A DNA stretch of 33,436 bases from CAYGZC01 sp964354225 (GTDB lineage: Bacteria > Bacteroidota > Ignavibacteria > UBA10030 > SZUA-254): the NCBI GenBank assembly GCA_964354225.1, contig CAYGZC010000044.1:1-33436 (forward strand). Direction: 5' to 3'. The translations under genes were made by a program, and so were the position numbers. Shown piece after piece: positions 25,616 through 33,436 of this stretch (the stretch's first letter is position 1; the number at the start of each line of letters is the position of its first letter). Under the pieces are notes generated by a model. That model saw only the letters and a list, made by a program, of their open reading frames with translations, was not told where the DNA came from and did no database searches.

Positions 25616-25688
25616 AGCGGGAAACGGGATTCGAACCCGCGACATTCACCTTGGCAAGGTGACGCTCTACCAACTGAGCTATTCCCGC
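25616..25688 (-). tRNA. tRNA-Gly (anticodon GCC)
   Basis: A 73-nt tRNA starting GCGGGAATAGCTCAGTTGG with anticodon stem TCACC/GGTGA and loop TTGCCAA (anticodon GCC). T arm GGTTCGAATCC, discriminator T. CCA is not encoded. It is first in the cluster, about 14 nt after the promoter. Confidence 0.95.
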
Positions 25689-25702
25689 AATTTATGGCAT
25701 TT

Positions 25703-25731
25703 AATATACTGAAAATTTCACGTGGACGCAA
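25703..25731 (-). promoter_or_regulatory. Promoter of the Gly-Cys-Leu-Val tRNA cluster
   Basis: On the minus strand TTGCGT (25726-25731) and TATATT (25703-25708) are 17 bp apart. The -10 ends 14 nt before tRNA-Gly, leaving a short 5' leader, the normal spacing for tRNA genes. Confidence 0.6.
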
Positions 25732-25812
25732 ATCAAAAAGAATCAAAAGTTATAGAGATTTACTCAAAACAGTCATTTTTTAGATACCAGACAGCGATTC
25801 AATTGAAGCAGG

Positions 25813-26322
25813 TTAACTTTTAGTTTGAACCATGTCGGAATAAGATCCTTTGATAAAATCAGCTTCATTTATATGAAAGCTTTTAATTAGAAACTGCATT
25901 GTCGCTTGTGGTTCTTCGATAACTGAATTCATTGGAACCTCGAATTCCAGAAAACTCCCCAAGTTACTAACATTATCAACATGAATTCTAGTATCATTAA
26001 ACATATATAAATATCTTTTCTTTGAGACAATATTTTGAACTCCAAATGCTTGTTCAAGTATCAACTTAAGCATCGATGGATCTTTCGTTTGGTAAATTTC
26101 AAATTTACTCTGTCTCTGATTTGAATATTCATCTCGTTCATAATATATCAATTCACCCCTAACGCTATTTATTTCTCTCAATTTTAATCTGCCCTTTGGA
26201 ACTCCAAAGTAGGTGTCAACTTGATTTAATATTTCAATAAATTTCAATTTGAGTGAATCTGCAATAGCAACAGCTTGCTCTATGTTTGGTATTTTTGTTT
26301 TCACTTCGAGGTTAGTTAGCAT
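25813..26322 (-). CDS. CYTH-domain protein, class IV adenylate cyclase (CyaB)-like
   Basis: A 169-residue CYTH-fold protein. It opens with LEVKTKIPN, a relaxed form of the ExExK metal-binding strand, and contains the block DTYFGVPKGRLKLREIN typical of CyaB-type proteins, and near the C-terminus LGSFLEFEV. Such proteins bind triphosphorylated substrates in a tunnel of acidic and basic residues; some make cAMP, others hydrolyse triphosphate compounds, and the true activity is not settled by motif. It follows greA 62 bp downstream and precedes the tRNA cluster, with no terminator seen. Confidence 0.8.
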   Translation of the reverse strand: MLTNLEVKTKIPNIEQAVAIADSLKLKFIEILNQVDTYFGVPKGRLKLREINSVRGELIYYERDEYSNQRQSKFEIYQTKDPSMLKLILEQAFGVQNIVSKKRYLYMFNDTRIHVDNVSNLGSFLEFEVPMNSVIEEPQATMQFLIKSFHINEADFIKGSYSDMVQTKS

Positions 26323-26384
26323 AGATCTTCAAAGGATTCGTTTTGTTACATGATTATGGAGGAACTATTAATGTTGTGTTTGAA

Positions 26385-26876
26385 TTATCTGCTAATTTTA
26401 AGAATTCTATATTCCAGTGTGCCCGCAGGAACCGGAATTATGATCGTATCTCCCTGGATTTTTCCTATTAATCCTTTGCCAACAGGTGAGGTCACAGAAA
26501 TTTTATTCTGATCAAAATCTGCCTCCTCAGGTGAGACGAGTTTGTATGATACCGTCTCGTTTGTTTTCAAGTCTTTTAATTTTACCGTTGATAGAATATA
26601 AACTTTATCGTTTGGAAGATCTTTACCTTCAATAATGCAGGCACGGGCTAAGGTTTGTTCAATTTTAGCAATCCGAAATTCAAGGTGTTGCTGTGCTTCC
26701 TTCGCTGCATCGTACTCCGCGTTTTCAGAGAGATCACCGTGTCCTCTTGCTTCTTGAATTTTCTGAGCCATCTCTGCCCGACCATGAATTTTCAACTCAT
26801 GAAGCTCATTTTCCAACTCAACAAGCCGTTCGCGGGTTAGATAAACTATTCCATTATTTTTTTGATTATCTCCCAT
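26385..26876 (-). CDS. greA: Transcription elongation factor GreA
   Basis: A 163-residue protein with the N-terminal coiled coil holding the acidic tip (HGDLSENAEYDAAKEAQ, about residues 46-62) and the C-terminal FKBP-like RNAP-binding domain (SPVGKGLIGKIQGD). It rescues backtracked RNA polymerase by stimulating transcript cleavage. No Shine-Dalgarno is visible. It lies just after the terminator of the ribBA operon and is followed by the CYTH protein gene. Confidence 0.95.
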   Translation of the reverse strand: MGDNQKNNGIVYLTRERLVELENELHELKIHGRAEMAQKIQEARGHGDLSENAEYDAAKEAQQHLEFRIAKIEQTLARACIIEGKDLPNDKVYILSTVKLKDLKTNETVSYKLVSPEEADFDQNKISVTSPVGKGLIGKIQGDTIIIPVPAGTLEYRILKISR

Positions 26877-26896
26877 ATATATGCTGCAAAAAAGGA

Positions 26897-26926
26897 TTCA
26901 TAAATTAAATAATAAAGAATTAGCAA
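26897..26926 (-). promoter_or_regulatory. Weak candidate promoter of greA
   Basis: On the minus strand TTGCTA (26921-26926) and TATGAA (26897-26902) are 18 bp apart, between the ribBA terminator and the greA start. Both position and -35 hexamer fit, but the -10 is weak. Confidence 0.3.
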
Positions 26927-26930
26927 TAAA

Positions 26931-26965
26931 CAAAATAAAAGCCATCACTCTATTTGGTGATGGCT
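26931..26965 (-). terminator. Rho-independent terminator of the nuoN-ribBA operon
   Basis: On the minus strand AGCCATCAC pairs perfectly with GTGATGGCT around an 8-nt loop, followed by TTTTATTTTG. It begins about 60 bp after the ribBA stop. Confidence 0.85.
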
Positions 26966-27023
26966 AAGTAATTATATCTTTATATAAATCTACAACATGA
27001 ATTTTTGAAAAGCAAGAATATTC

Positions 27024-28250
27024 TTACTTTTTCTTATCCAGCAGAATTAGGTGCCCAAGCTTATCTCTTTTTGTTTGAAGGTATTTTTCGTTATGCGCAT
27101 GTGGTTGTGCCTCTAACGGAACACGCTCGATTATATCTAAGCCATATCCGTGTAAACCAACAACTTTCTTAGGGTTATTAGTCATTAAGCGAATCCTTCC
27201 AACACCGAGATCGCGAAGAATTTGAGCGCCAATTCCATAATCTCTAAGATCAGGGCGGAAACCTAATTTCTCATTTGCCTCTACTGTATCCAATCCCTCA
27301 TCCTGGAGTTTGTAAGCTCGTAATTTATTCGTCAAGCCAATCCCACGACCCTCTTGACGCATATACAAAATTACTCCAGTACCTTCTTTTTCAACCATCT
27401 TTAATGAAGCTATAAGCTGATCATTGCAATCGCATCTCATCGAGCCGAACACATCACCGGTCAGGCATTCAGAGTGTACACGGACAAGTGTTGGCATCTC
27501 GGGATAAATCTCACCTTTTACAAGTGCTATGTGTTCTTTATTATCGTTCTCACTTTTGTAGATGTGTATTTCAAACCTTCCATACTTAGTTGGCAAATGT
27601 GTTGAGACAACCCGTTGTACCAATTTTTCACGCTGTGTCCGATATTGGATTAGGTCTTGAACAGTAATTATGTGTAGGTGAAAATGCTGTGCTATGTGCA
27701 TGAGATCGGGAACACGAGCCATCGAACCATCTTCGTTCATAATTTCACAGAGAACTCCGGCAGGATATAATCCGGCGAGATGACAAAGATCAACGGCTGC
27801 TTCTGTATGCCCGGCACGTCTGAGAACTCCACCCTCCATCGCACGTAATGGGAAGATGTGTCCAGGTCTTGCAAGATCACTTGGTTTAGTACCCGGATCG
27901 ATGAGGGCATGAACAGTGGCATTCCTATCGTGAGCCGAAACTCCTGTGGTTGTTCCGTGTACATAATCAACGGAGACAGTAAAAGAAGTTTCGTGAAGAG
28001 AGGTATTGCTTTCAACCATCGGATTGAGCGAAAGTTCCTTCGTTCGTTGTTCAGTTAATGCAACACAGATAATTCCACGGGCGTGCTTTGCCATGAAATT
28101 AATCGCTTCTGGTGTAGACTTATCCGCGGCAAGCACGAAATCACCTTCGTTTTCACGATCCTCATCATCAACGACAATAATTATCTTTCCATGTTGGAAA
28201 TCTTTTATCGCATCTTCGACGGTACTAAATTTAAAATGCTCTCTGCTCAC
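27024..28250 (-). CDS. ribBA: Bifunctional 3,4-dihydroxy-2-butanone-4-phosphate synthase / GTP cyclohydrolase II
   Basis: A 408-residue fusion feeding both substrates into riboflavin synthesis. The N-terminal half (about 1-205) has the synthase motifs DDEDRENEGDFV and RAGHTEAAVDLCHLAGL. The C-terminal half has the cyclohydrolase zinc site CLTGDVFGSMRCDC, then RQEGRGIGL, the DYGIGAQIL block and TNNPKK. The start is GTG at 28250 with a GAAGG Shine-Dalgarno close by. No FMN riboswitch is seen in the 21 bp before it, and it lies in an operon without other rib genes. Confidence 0.97.
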   Translation of the reverse strand: MSREHFKFSTVEDAIKDFQHGKIIIVVDDEDRENEGDFVLAADKSTPEAINFMAKHARGIICVALTEQRTKELSLNPMVESNTSLHETSFTVSVDYVHGTTTGVSAHDRNATVHALIDPGTKPSDLARPGHIFPLRAMEGGVLRRAGHTEAAVDLCHLAGLYPAGVLCEIMNEDGSMARVPDLMHIAQHFHLHIITVQDLIQYRTQREKLVQRVVSTHLPTKYGRFEIHIYKSENDNKEHIALVKGEIYPEMPTLVRVHSECLTGDVFGSMRCDCNDQLIASLKMVEKEGTGVILYMRQEGRGIGLTNKLRAYKLQDEGLDTVEANEKLGFRPDLRDYGIGAQILRDLGVGRIRLMTNNPKKVVGLHGYGLDIIERVPLEAQPHAHNEKYLQTKRDKLGHLILLDKKK

Positions 28251-28271
28251 ATCGGACCCTTCAAAAACAAT

Positions 28272-28610
28272 TTAACCTGTTTTTCCAACCGAATCTGAAG
28301 TACTACGAACTACCGATGTGATCGCAGACCTCTCATATTTTACTTTCACGTTATCGGCAATCTGAACGAGCACGGTTTTATCTTCTAATCCTATTATCGT
28401 GCCATGTTCTCCACCAACTAAAATAACTTTATCGCCTTTCTCCACAGAGTTAAGTAGTTTCTCTTTTTCCTTTTGTCGCTTCTGCTGGGGCCGCAGAATC
28501 ATGAAATAAAAAATTAAAATTATCAAGGCAAACATTATGATCGTGCTGAACATACTGCCACCCTGTCCACCATTCTGTGGCGCCATTGCAAGTAATTGAA
28601 TAATATTCAA
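28272..28610 (-). CDS. yajC: Preprotein translocase subunit YajC
   Basis: A short protein of 112 residues with one membrane segment (FSTIIMFALIILIFYFMIL) followed by RPQQKRQKEKEKLLNSVEKGDKVI, the YajC signature, and a small beta domain. YajC associates with SecDF at the Sec translocon. The frame can start at a TTG at 28622, but the TTG at 28610 has GGAG 6 nt upstream and yields a protein beginning MNIIQLLAMAPQNGG, so 28610 is preferred. It follows tgt, a frequent arrangement with yajC and secDF. Confidence 0.9.
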   Translation of the reverse strand: MNIIQLLAMAPQNGGQGGSMFSTIIMFALIILIFYFMILRPQQKRQKEKEKLLNSVEKGDKVILVGGEHGTIIGLEDKTVLVQIADNVKVKYERSAITSVVRSTSDSVGKTG

Positions 28611-28638
28611 ATGAGTCTCCAAATTAGTATTTTATAAT

Positions 28639-29772
28639 TTATGTTGTAAGTTGAATTTCCTGATGTAATAAATTCAGTTGGTCTCTTTTCCAATTATTAA
28701 ATATCCCTTCAGAAATTGCCTGTCGGGCGTTTCGCATCAACCATTGATAATAATACAAATTATGATGTGTTGCAAGTTGCAATCCTAAAATCTCTTTTAC
28801 CATAAAAAGGTGCCGGATATAGGCACGAGTAAAATTCTGACATACATAACATCCACAATCATCATCAATAGGTGTAAAATCGTCTTTGAATTGTGCGTTT
28901 GTAATATTTATAACACCACTCTGGGTAAACATTTGTGCATTTCTTCCATTACGTGTTGGTAGTACACAATCGAACATATCCACGCCCCGTTCAATGGCTT
29001 CTACAAGATTCTCAGGAGTTCCTACACCCATCAAGTATCTCGGTTTACTCTGTGGAAGAATGCTACTACATACATCAATCATCTCATACATTTGATCTGA
29101 CGGCTCACCGACAGCCAATCCACCAATTCCATATCCTTCAAAATCCATATCAGTAAGAACTTTCGCTGAATGCTCCCGAATGTATGGATAAACACTTCCT
29201 TGCACAATCCCAAAAAGTGCCTGTGAATGTCCATACAATCCTTCTGACGAATGAAATCTCTTCTTACATCTATCCGCCCATCTAAGAGTTAACTCATTAG
29301 ATTGAACTACATTTTCTTTTTCACAAGGAAATGGAGTGCATTCATCCAAAGCCATCATGATATCAGAGCCAATATAACGTTGGATATCAATAATACTCTC
29401 TGGTGTAAACGTGTGGAGCGAACCATCTACATGAGATCGAAACTGAACCCCTTCTTCCTCAATCTTTCTGAGATCAGACAAACTAAAAACCTGATAACCC
29501 CCGCTATCGGTGAGAATGGGATGGTTCCAATTCATGAATCGATGAAGTCCACCTGCCTGATGGAGTATCTCAACTCCGGGTCGTAAGTACAAATGATAGG
29601 TGTTACTTAAAATTATCTCCGAACCGATCTCTTCAAGACCTTTTTGTGTTATCGCTTTCACAGATCCCTGCGTACCCACCGGCATAAACGCCGGTGTTTG
29701 GAACATTCCATGATCGGTAATTATTTTTCCACCTCGGGCGTTACCGTCGATATGTTCAAGAATAAATTGCAC
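28639..29772 (-). CDS. tgt: Queuine tRNA-ribosyltransferase
   Basis: This TIM-barrel enzyme exchanges guanine 34 of certain tRNAs for a queuosine precursor. Key parts: TPAFMPVGTQGSVKAI, LTDSGGYQVFSL with the active-site Asp, GVGTPENLVEAI, the DCVLPTRNGRNA block with the second catalytic Asp, and the zinc site CGCYVC with a distal His. The open frame reaches a TTG at 29814 directly behind the vanZ stop, but the family begins about 10 residues before the ARxG motif, so the GTG at 29772 (VQFILEHIDGNARGG) is preferred; it gives 377 residues. TTG at 29814 would add 14 residues. Confidence 0.95.
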   Translation of the reverse strand: MQFILEHIDGNARGGKIITDHGMFQTPAFMPVGTQGSVKAITQKGLEEIGSEIILSNTYHLYLRPGVEILHQAGGLHRFMNWNHPILTDSGGYQVFSLSDLRKIEEEGVQFRSHVDGSLHTFTPESIIDIQRYIGSDIMMALDECTPFPCEKENVVQSNELTLRWADRCKKRFHSSEGLYGHSQALFGIVQGSVYPYIREHSAKVLTDMDFEGYGIGGLAVGEPSDQMYEMIDVCSSILPQSKPRYLMGVGTPENLVEAIERGVDMFDCVLPTRNGRNAQMFTQSGVINITNAQFKDDFTPIDDDCGCYVCQNFTRAYIRHLFMVKEILGLQLATHHNLYYYQWLMRNARQAISEGIFNNWKRDQLNLLHQEIQLTT

Positions 29773-29814
29773 GAAATAAAGGTACGAATTTCGTGAGGTA
29801 TTTCCAAAAGTCAA

Positions 29815-30219
29815 TTATTCTGTTTGGGGAGCAGTTCTCGCACGCCGATGATTTATATAAACGATCATCGCCGCAAGAATGCCGCCCACCGTATCGGCTG
29901 CCGCATCCCAAATATCCACTGTACGCCCTGGTACTGATCCCTGATGCATTTCATCGAGGACACCATACAAGATTACTAAAGATATCGAAAAGAACACTCG
30001 CGCCCAGCGAAACGAATCTCTCTCCCTGGTGGGTATAACAGCACGATAAACTAAAATACCGAAAATCAAAAATAGAGTAATGTGGATCAACTTATCGTAT
30101 GTAAAGATTTTATGTGTCGGAATATATTTTGCCGGAATCGAAGAGCCAATAAAGATTAATAATGCCCATCCAATTGCTGGAAATTGGTATTTAAGAAAAT
30201 GTTTAAGTTGTATACTCAC
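29815..30219 (-). CDS. VanZ family membrane protein
   Basis: A 134-residue integral membrane protein with four hydrophobic segments. Near the C-terminus it has the VanZ-like block LDEMHQGSVPGRTVDIWDAAADTVGG. VanZ-like proteins are named after the teicoplanin resistance gene, but most chromosomal members have no known role, and resistance is not implied. The GTG start overlaps the TGA stop of the preceding gene by four bases, so the two are translationally coupled. Confidence 0.85.
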   Translation of the reverse strand: MSIQLKHFLKYQFPAIGWALLIFIGSSIPAKYIPTHKIFTYDKLIHITLFLIFGILVYRAVIPTRERDSFRWARVFFSISLVILYGVLDEMHQGSVPGRTVDIWDAAADTVGGILAAMIVYINHRRARTAPQTE

Positions 30220-31796
30220 AACGAGATGCTGCTTTCTATTTCAAGAATGGATTTGGGTAGAAAACCTTGAACATCCATTGCAAGCAAACTTTTCTCTCCA
30301 TATTTATTCTTCGCCATATCACCTGCATAACCGTGAAGGTAAACTCCCACATACGCTGCCTCCGTTCTATTCATTCCCTGCGCCCACAAACCACCGATAA
30401 GCCCGGCAAGAACATCACCCATACCAGCTGATGCCATCCCCGGATTGCCCGTAGAATTAATGTAAACATTACCATCCTCAGAAGCTGTAATCGTTGATGC
30501 ACCTTTCAGTACAATTGTAAGTCGAAACTGTTTAGCTATTTGCCTTGCAATAGTTACACGATTCTTCTCAATCTCCGTTGATGATAATCCGGTGAGGCGG
30601 GAAAGCTCACCAGTATGTGGAGTTATAATAATTTCGCGGCTTGTATGGTTTTTTAAAAATGAAATCTTCTCTGAAAGATTGTTCAAACCATCGGCATCTA
30701 TCAAAATTTTTTTATTATACTCCAAGATAAGTCGCCATATTAACTGACATGTTTCTTGATTTCGGGATATACCCGGACCACATATCAACAGGTCAGCCCA
30801 TTTAAGGTGATTGAGGATTTTATCATAAGCAGCAAGACTAAGTGTTCCTTCTTCCGTATCTGGCAGTGGTTCAACCATGACTTCAGTGAGTTTCTTTGCT
30901 ATAATCGGATAAACAGATTTTGGTGTACCAAGGACTACTGCTCCGGCACCTGCTTTCATGGCAGTACTGGCAGTCATTGCGGCTGCTCCCGTAAATCCAG
31001 TCGAGCCGGCAAGAACGAATATTTTCCCGACACTATGCTTGTGTGCATTGAGCGATCTTGTGGGCAAAACTTTCCGAACATCCTCACCGTGCACGATGAA
31101 CGTTGCAGGCTTTTGAAGCGTGACAATTTCTTTCGGCATCGAGATATCAACGACTTCAACTTTACCAGCGTAACTCATTCCTTTGCCAGTAATTAAGCCA
31201 ATCTTCTTCAATGCCATAGTTACAGTTAAATCAGCTTTCACAGCAACATTGCTCACCTCTCCATTATCAGCATTAACTCCTGACGGGATATCAATGCTAA
31301 CTTTCTTGGCGTCAGTTTTATTAATCCATTCTATAACCGACTTATAGGATTCTCGAACCTCACCAGAAAATCCAGTCCCAAAAATCGCATCTATAATTAT
31401 GTCCTGTTTCGGGAGCAGTCGTAATGTATGACTTGATTTCAATTCTTTAATTTGGAGCATCTGATGCTTCTTGAACTTCGAAGAAATCTTCAAGATACTC
31501 TCGAAGGTAATTTTTGCATCTCCTTTCTGCTCACTCGGTTTCCAGAGTAACAACACTATTACTTTCGCTCCTTTATTGAATAGATGCCTGGCAACCACGT
31601 AACCATCTCCACCGTTATTGCCTTTTCCACAAATTACGATTACAGTCTTGCCTCTCATCGCGCCGAAATGTTTTTCCATAATCTCCACAACTCCCCGACC
31701 GGCATTTTCCATTAGGACTAAACCAGGAATCTTGAGAGTGTCGATGGCATAACGATCACATGCCTGCATCTCAGCCGACGTGACAACTACTTCCAT
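30216..31796 (-). CDS. nnr: Bifunctional NAD(P)HX epimerase / ADP-dependent NAD(P)HX dehydratase
   Basis: A 526-residue fusion that repairs hydrated NADH and NADPH. The N-terminal epimerase (YjeF-N type) has VICGKGNNGGDGY (residues 54-66) and an IFGTGFSG block. The C-terminal dehydratase (ribokinase-like) has AGSTGFTGAAAMTASTAM, AGAGAVVLG, then VLKGASTI and STGNPGMASAGMGDVLAGLIGG, with the catalytic Asp in GMGD. It begins 3 bp after nuoN. Repair of NADHX is a reasonable companion of an NADH-handling gene, but that link is only inferred. Confidence 0.95.
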   Translation of the reverse strand: MEVVVTSAEMQACDRYAIDTLKIPGLVLMENAGRGVVEIMEKHFGAMRGKTVIVICGKGNNGGDGYVVARHLFNKGAKVIVLLLWKPSEQKGDAKITFESILKISSKFKKHQMLQIKELKSSHTLRLLPKQDIIIDAIFGTGFSGEVRESYKSVIEWINKTDAKKVSIDIPSGVNADNGEVSNVAVKADLTVTMALKKIGLITGKGMSYAGKVEVVDISMPKEIVTLQKPATFIVHGEDVRKVLPTRSLNAHKHSVGKIFVLAGSTGFTGAAAMTASTAMKAGAGAVVLGTPKSVYPIIAKKLTEVMVEPLPDTEEGTLSLAAYDKILNHLKWADLLICGPGISRNQETCQLIWRLILEYNKKILIDADGLNNLSEKISFLKNHTSREIIITPHTGELSRLTGLSSTEIEKNRVTIARQIAKQFRLTIVLKGASTITASEDGNVYINSTGNPGMASAGMGDVLAGLIGGLWAQGMNRTEAAYVGVYLHGYAGDMAKNKYGEKSLLAMDVQGFLPKSILEIESSISL

Positions 31797-31799
31797 AAA

Positions 31800-33218
31800 T
31801 TAATTGAGATTGTTGATGATAGTAAGGATGGAACTCGGATAAACACCAAGTTCTATGATGATTAATGCTGCAATCGTTAAGACAGCCATACTTGTTTTGG
31901 AGATCAGTCCTTCCACTTGCATCTCCCCTTCTTTAAAGTACATCAATACTGTTAAGCGGAGATAATAATATACTGATACAACACTCATCAGCACACCAAG
32001 AATCGCAAGCCATGTTAGGTTCGCGTTGATAGCTGCAACGAAGACGTAATACTTACCGAAGAAACCGGCAAATGGTGGAATGCCTGCAAGCGAGAACATA
32101 AACACGGACATCAGAGCAGCAAGAAATGGGCGCTTGAACCCGAGCCCGGCGTAATCATCGAAAGTGAGATTTTTCTCTTCTTCTTTTTCTAGAAGCGAGA
32201 GAACACCAAACGCACCGATGTTCATAAATGTGTATGTAACAAGATAGAAGAGAATTCCTGTTTTCCCAAGTTGATTACCAGCCGCAAGTCCGGCAAGCAT
32301 GTAACCGGCATGTGCAATACTTGAATAAGCGAGCATGCGTTTGATGTTCGATTGAGAAATAGCAATTATGTTACCAACTATCATTGAAGCTGCGGATATG
32401 ACTGCGAGGACTGTTTTTACTTGTTCTGGATTCTCAGATTGAGGATGGATAAAGAGAAGCACGAACACCGCGAATGCGGCTGCCTTAGCTCCGGTTGCCA
32501 TGAATCCGGAAACGGTTGTCGGTGAGCCCTGATAAACATCCGGTATCCACATATGAAACGGTACAGCCCCGACTTTGAAAGCTAAACCTACTATTAATAA
32601 ACCGATTCCAATCCAGAAAAATGGTGACGCGGAAAGTGTGGAGAAATTCAGGACAATGATAGAAATATTTGTCGTTCCCGATGCACCGTAAAGAAGTGCG
32701 ATACCGTAGAGTAAAAAGCCGGTTGCAAACGCACCGAGCAGGAAGTATTTGAGCGATGATTCGTTGGACAATAAACGTTTACGGAAGAAACCAGCAAGCA
32801 CATAAAGGCAGATTGACATTAACTCCAACCCCAAGAAGATGACAATTAGATCGGCGGCTGATGCCATAAGCATCATGCCGAGTGTTGAGAAGAGTATGAG
32901 AACATAAAACTCTCCAAAGTTCGCATCCGCTTTTCTGAGATAATCTCTCGACAACACAACCGTTAAGAGCGCCGCGATGCTGAATAGTGTTGCAAACATA
33001 CTACCAAAACCACCGACTGTTACCATCCGATTGAATGCCGTACCGATCAGCGGCATTGTTGCTATCGCAGCATAAGCGGTCATAGCTAAACCAACTACAC
33101 TGATCCAATAACTCAGCCGTTCGCTTTGTTTCACCAGCGCCTCGACAAGTAAAACAATAAGCGAAACGATTGTGATAGAAACTATTGGTGCTATAGCAAA
33201 GAGTTCTGTAATGTTCAT
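31800..33218 (-). CDS. nuoN: NADH-quinone oxidoreductase subunit N
   Basis: A 472-residue, about 14-helix membrane protein of the proton-pumping arm of complex I. The core blocks KYFLLGAFATGFLLYG, FKVGAVPFHMWIPDVYQGSPTTVSGFMAT, NIGAFG and SLAGIPPFAGFFGKYYVF are those of NuoN rather than the related NuoL, NuoM or Mrp subunits. In most genomes it follows nuoM; here it opens a transcript, with a divergent gene upstream, and no other nuo gene is in the window. Confidence 0.95.
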   Translation of the reverse strand: MNITELFAIAPIVSITIVSLIVLLVEALVKQSERLSYWISVVGLAMTAYAAIATMPLIGTAFNRMVTVGGFGSMFATLFSIAALLTVVLSRDYLRKADANFGEFYVLILFSTLGMMLMASAADLIVIFLGLELMSICLYVLAGFFRKRLLSNESSLKYFLLGAFATGFLLYGIALLYGASGTTNISIIVLNFSTLSASPFFWIGIGLLIVGLAFKVGAVPFHMWIPDVYQGSPTTVSGFMATGAKAAAFAVFVLLFIHPQSENPEQVKTVLAVISAASMIVGNIIAISQSNIKRMLAYSSIAHAGYMLAGLAAGNQLGKTGILFYLVTYTFMNIGAFGVLSLLEKEEEKNLTFDDYAGLGFKRPFLAALMSVFMFSLAGIPPFAGFFGKYYVFVAAINANLTWLAILGVLMSVVSVYYYLRLTVLMYFKEGEMQVEGLISKTSMAVLTIAALIIIELGVYPSSILTIINNLN

Positions 33219-33331
33219 GGTTGTAAAAATATTCTTTGTAATGACGTATTAAATTAGGGATATTTTGGGAAAGAAACAAAAATATCACCGTAAGAAAAAC
33301 TAGACCAGAGTAATCTTTTTTTTATTTTTCT

Positions 33332-33360
33332 TTGCATCTTTATCAATAATCGTTTATCTT
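33332..33360 (+). promoter_or_regulatory. Candidate promoter of the divergent gene at the right edge
   Basis: TTGCAT (33332-33337) and TATCTT (33355-33360) are 17 bp apart on the plus strand. The -10 element ends 6 bp before the GTG at 33367, so the message would be leaderless. Confidence 0.4.
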
Positions 33361-33366
33361 AATAGT

Positions 33367-33436
33367 GTGAATAATTACATAAAAAATATCATCCTTACTT
33401 TCTGTGTAGCGTTATATTTCATTATTGCATTCTCTG
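33367..33436 (+). CDS. Start of a secreted or membrane protein (partial, unknown)
   Basis: From GTG at 33367 the frame is open to the right edge and reads MNNYIKNIILTFCVALYFI and on, a charged start followed by a hydrophobic stretch as in a signal peptide. Only 23 residues are visible, so no function can be given. A promoter-like pair lies directly upstream. The interval 33219-33331 between nuoN and this gene shows nothing further. Confidence 0.45.
   Translation, partial: MNNYIKNIILTFCVALYFIIAFS

Noticed and set aside
29815..30219. VanZ as a glycopeptide resistance gene
   Set aside because: No other van gene is nearby; chromosomal VanZ-like proteins are common and of unknown role.

Overview
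The window is about 33 kb of AT-rich bacterial chromosome, almost all of it core housekeeping genes on the minus strand. The gene families and the C-terminal sorting domain on the giant secreted protein (a YPNPFNP-type T9SS tail) point to the FCB group: Bacteroidota, Chlorobiota or Ignavibacteriota, with Ignavibacteria-like the best guess. This is inferred from gene style, not from a marker-gene phylogeny. Start sites are mixed: some genes have a clear AGGAG Shine-Dalgarno, others have none. The recognisable promoters are of the TTGnnn-N17-TATATT kind.

Layout, left to right. (1) 1-890: the start of a B12-binding mutase subunit and maf, both minus. (2) 906-1710: a small secreted protein with its own terminator, behind tRNA-Leu(GAG) and tRNA-Lys(TTT). 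(3) 1898-2830: the only complete plus-strand gene, a PflX-like radical SAM protein that has lost two expected cysteines. (4) 2838-7217: a 1459-residue secreted protein of about 24 SBBP-type repeats plus a T9SS sorting domain, with a strong promoter, two tandem palindromes upstream and short inverted repeats at its two ends. (5) 7437-15664: a tightly packed run read as coaE-nadB-purF-pgsA-ftsY-dipeptide epimerase-mutL. (6) 15738-25086: a translation and cell-division block read as thrS-infC-rpmI-rplT-(hairpin)-pheS-pheT-coiled coil-zapA-(structured RNA)-rny. Its first part matches the thrS-infC-rpmI-rplT-pheST order of E. coli. (7) 25187-25688: a tRNA cluster Gly-Cys-Leu-Val with its own promoter and a terminator-like hairpin just before thrS. 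(8) 25813-26876: greA followed by a CYTH-domain protein. (9) 27024-33218: an apparent operon nuoN-nnrED-vanZ-tgt-yajC-ribBA closed by a clear terminator. (10) 33367-end: the start of a divergent gene with a signal peptide.

No transposase, phage gene, CRISPR array or defence system is visible. The most notable points are: infC, whose reading frame offers only a non-canonical AUA start with a well-placed Shine-Dalgarno; the cysteine losses in the radical SAM protein; a ~270-nt structured RNA between zapA and rny (possibly 6S RNA); hairpins directly before thrS and pheS; and the palindromes and 13-bp inverted repeats around the giant repeat protein.
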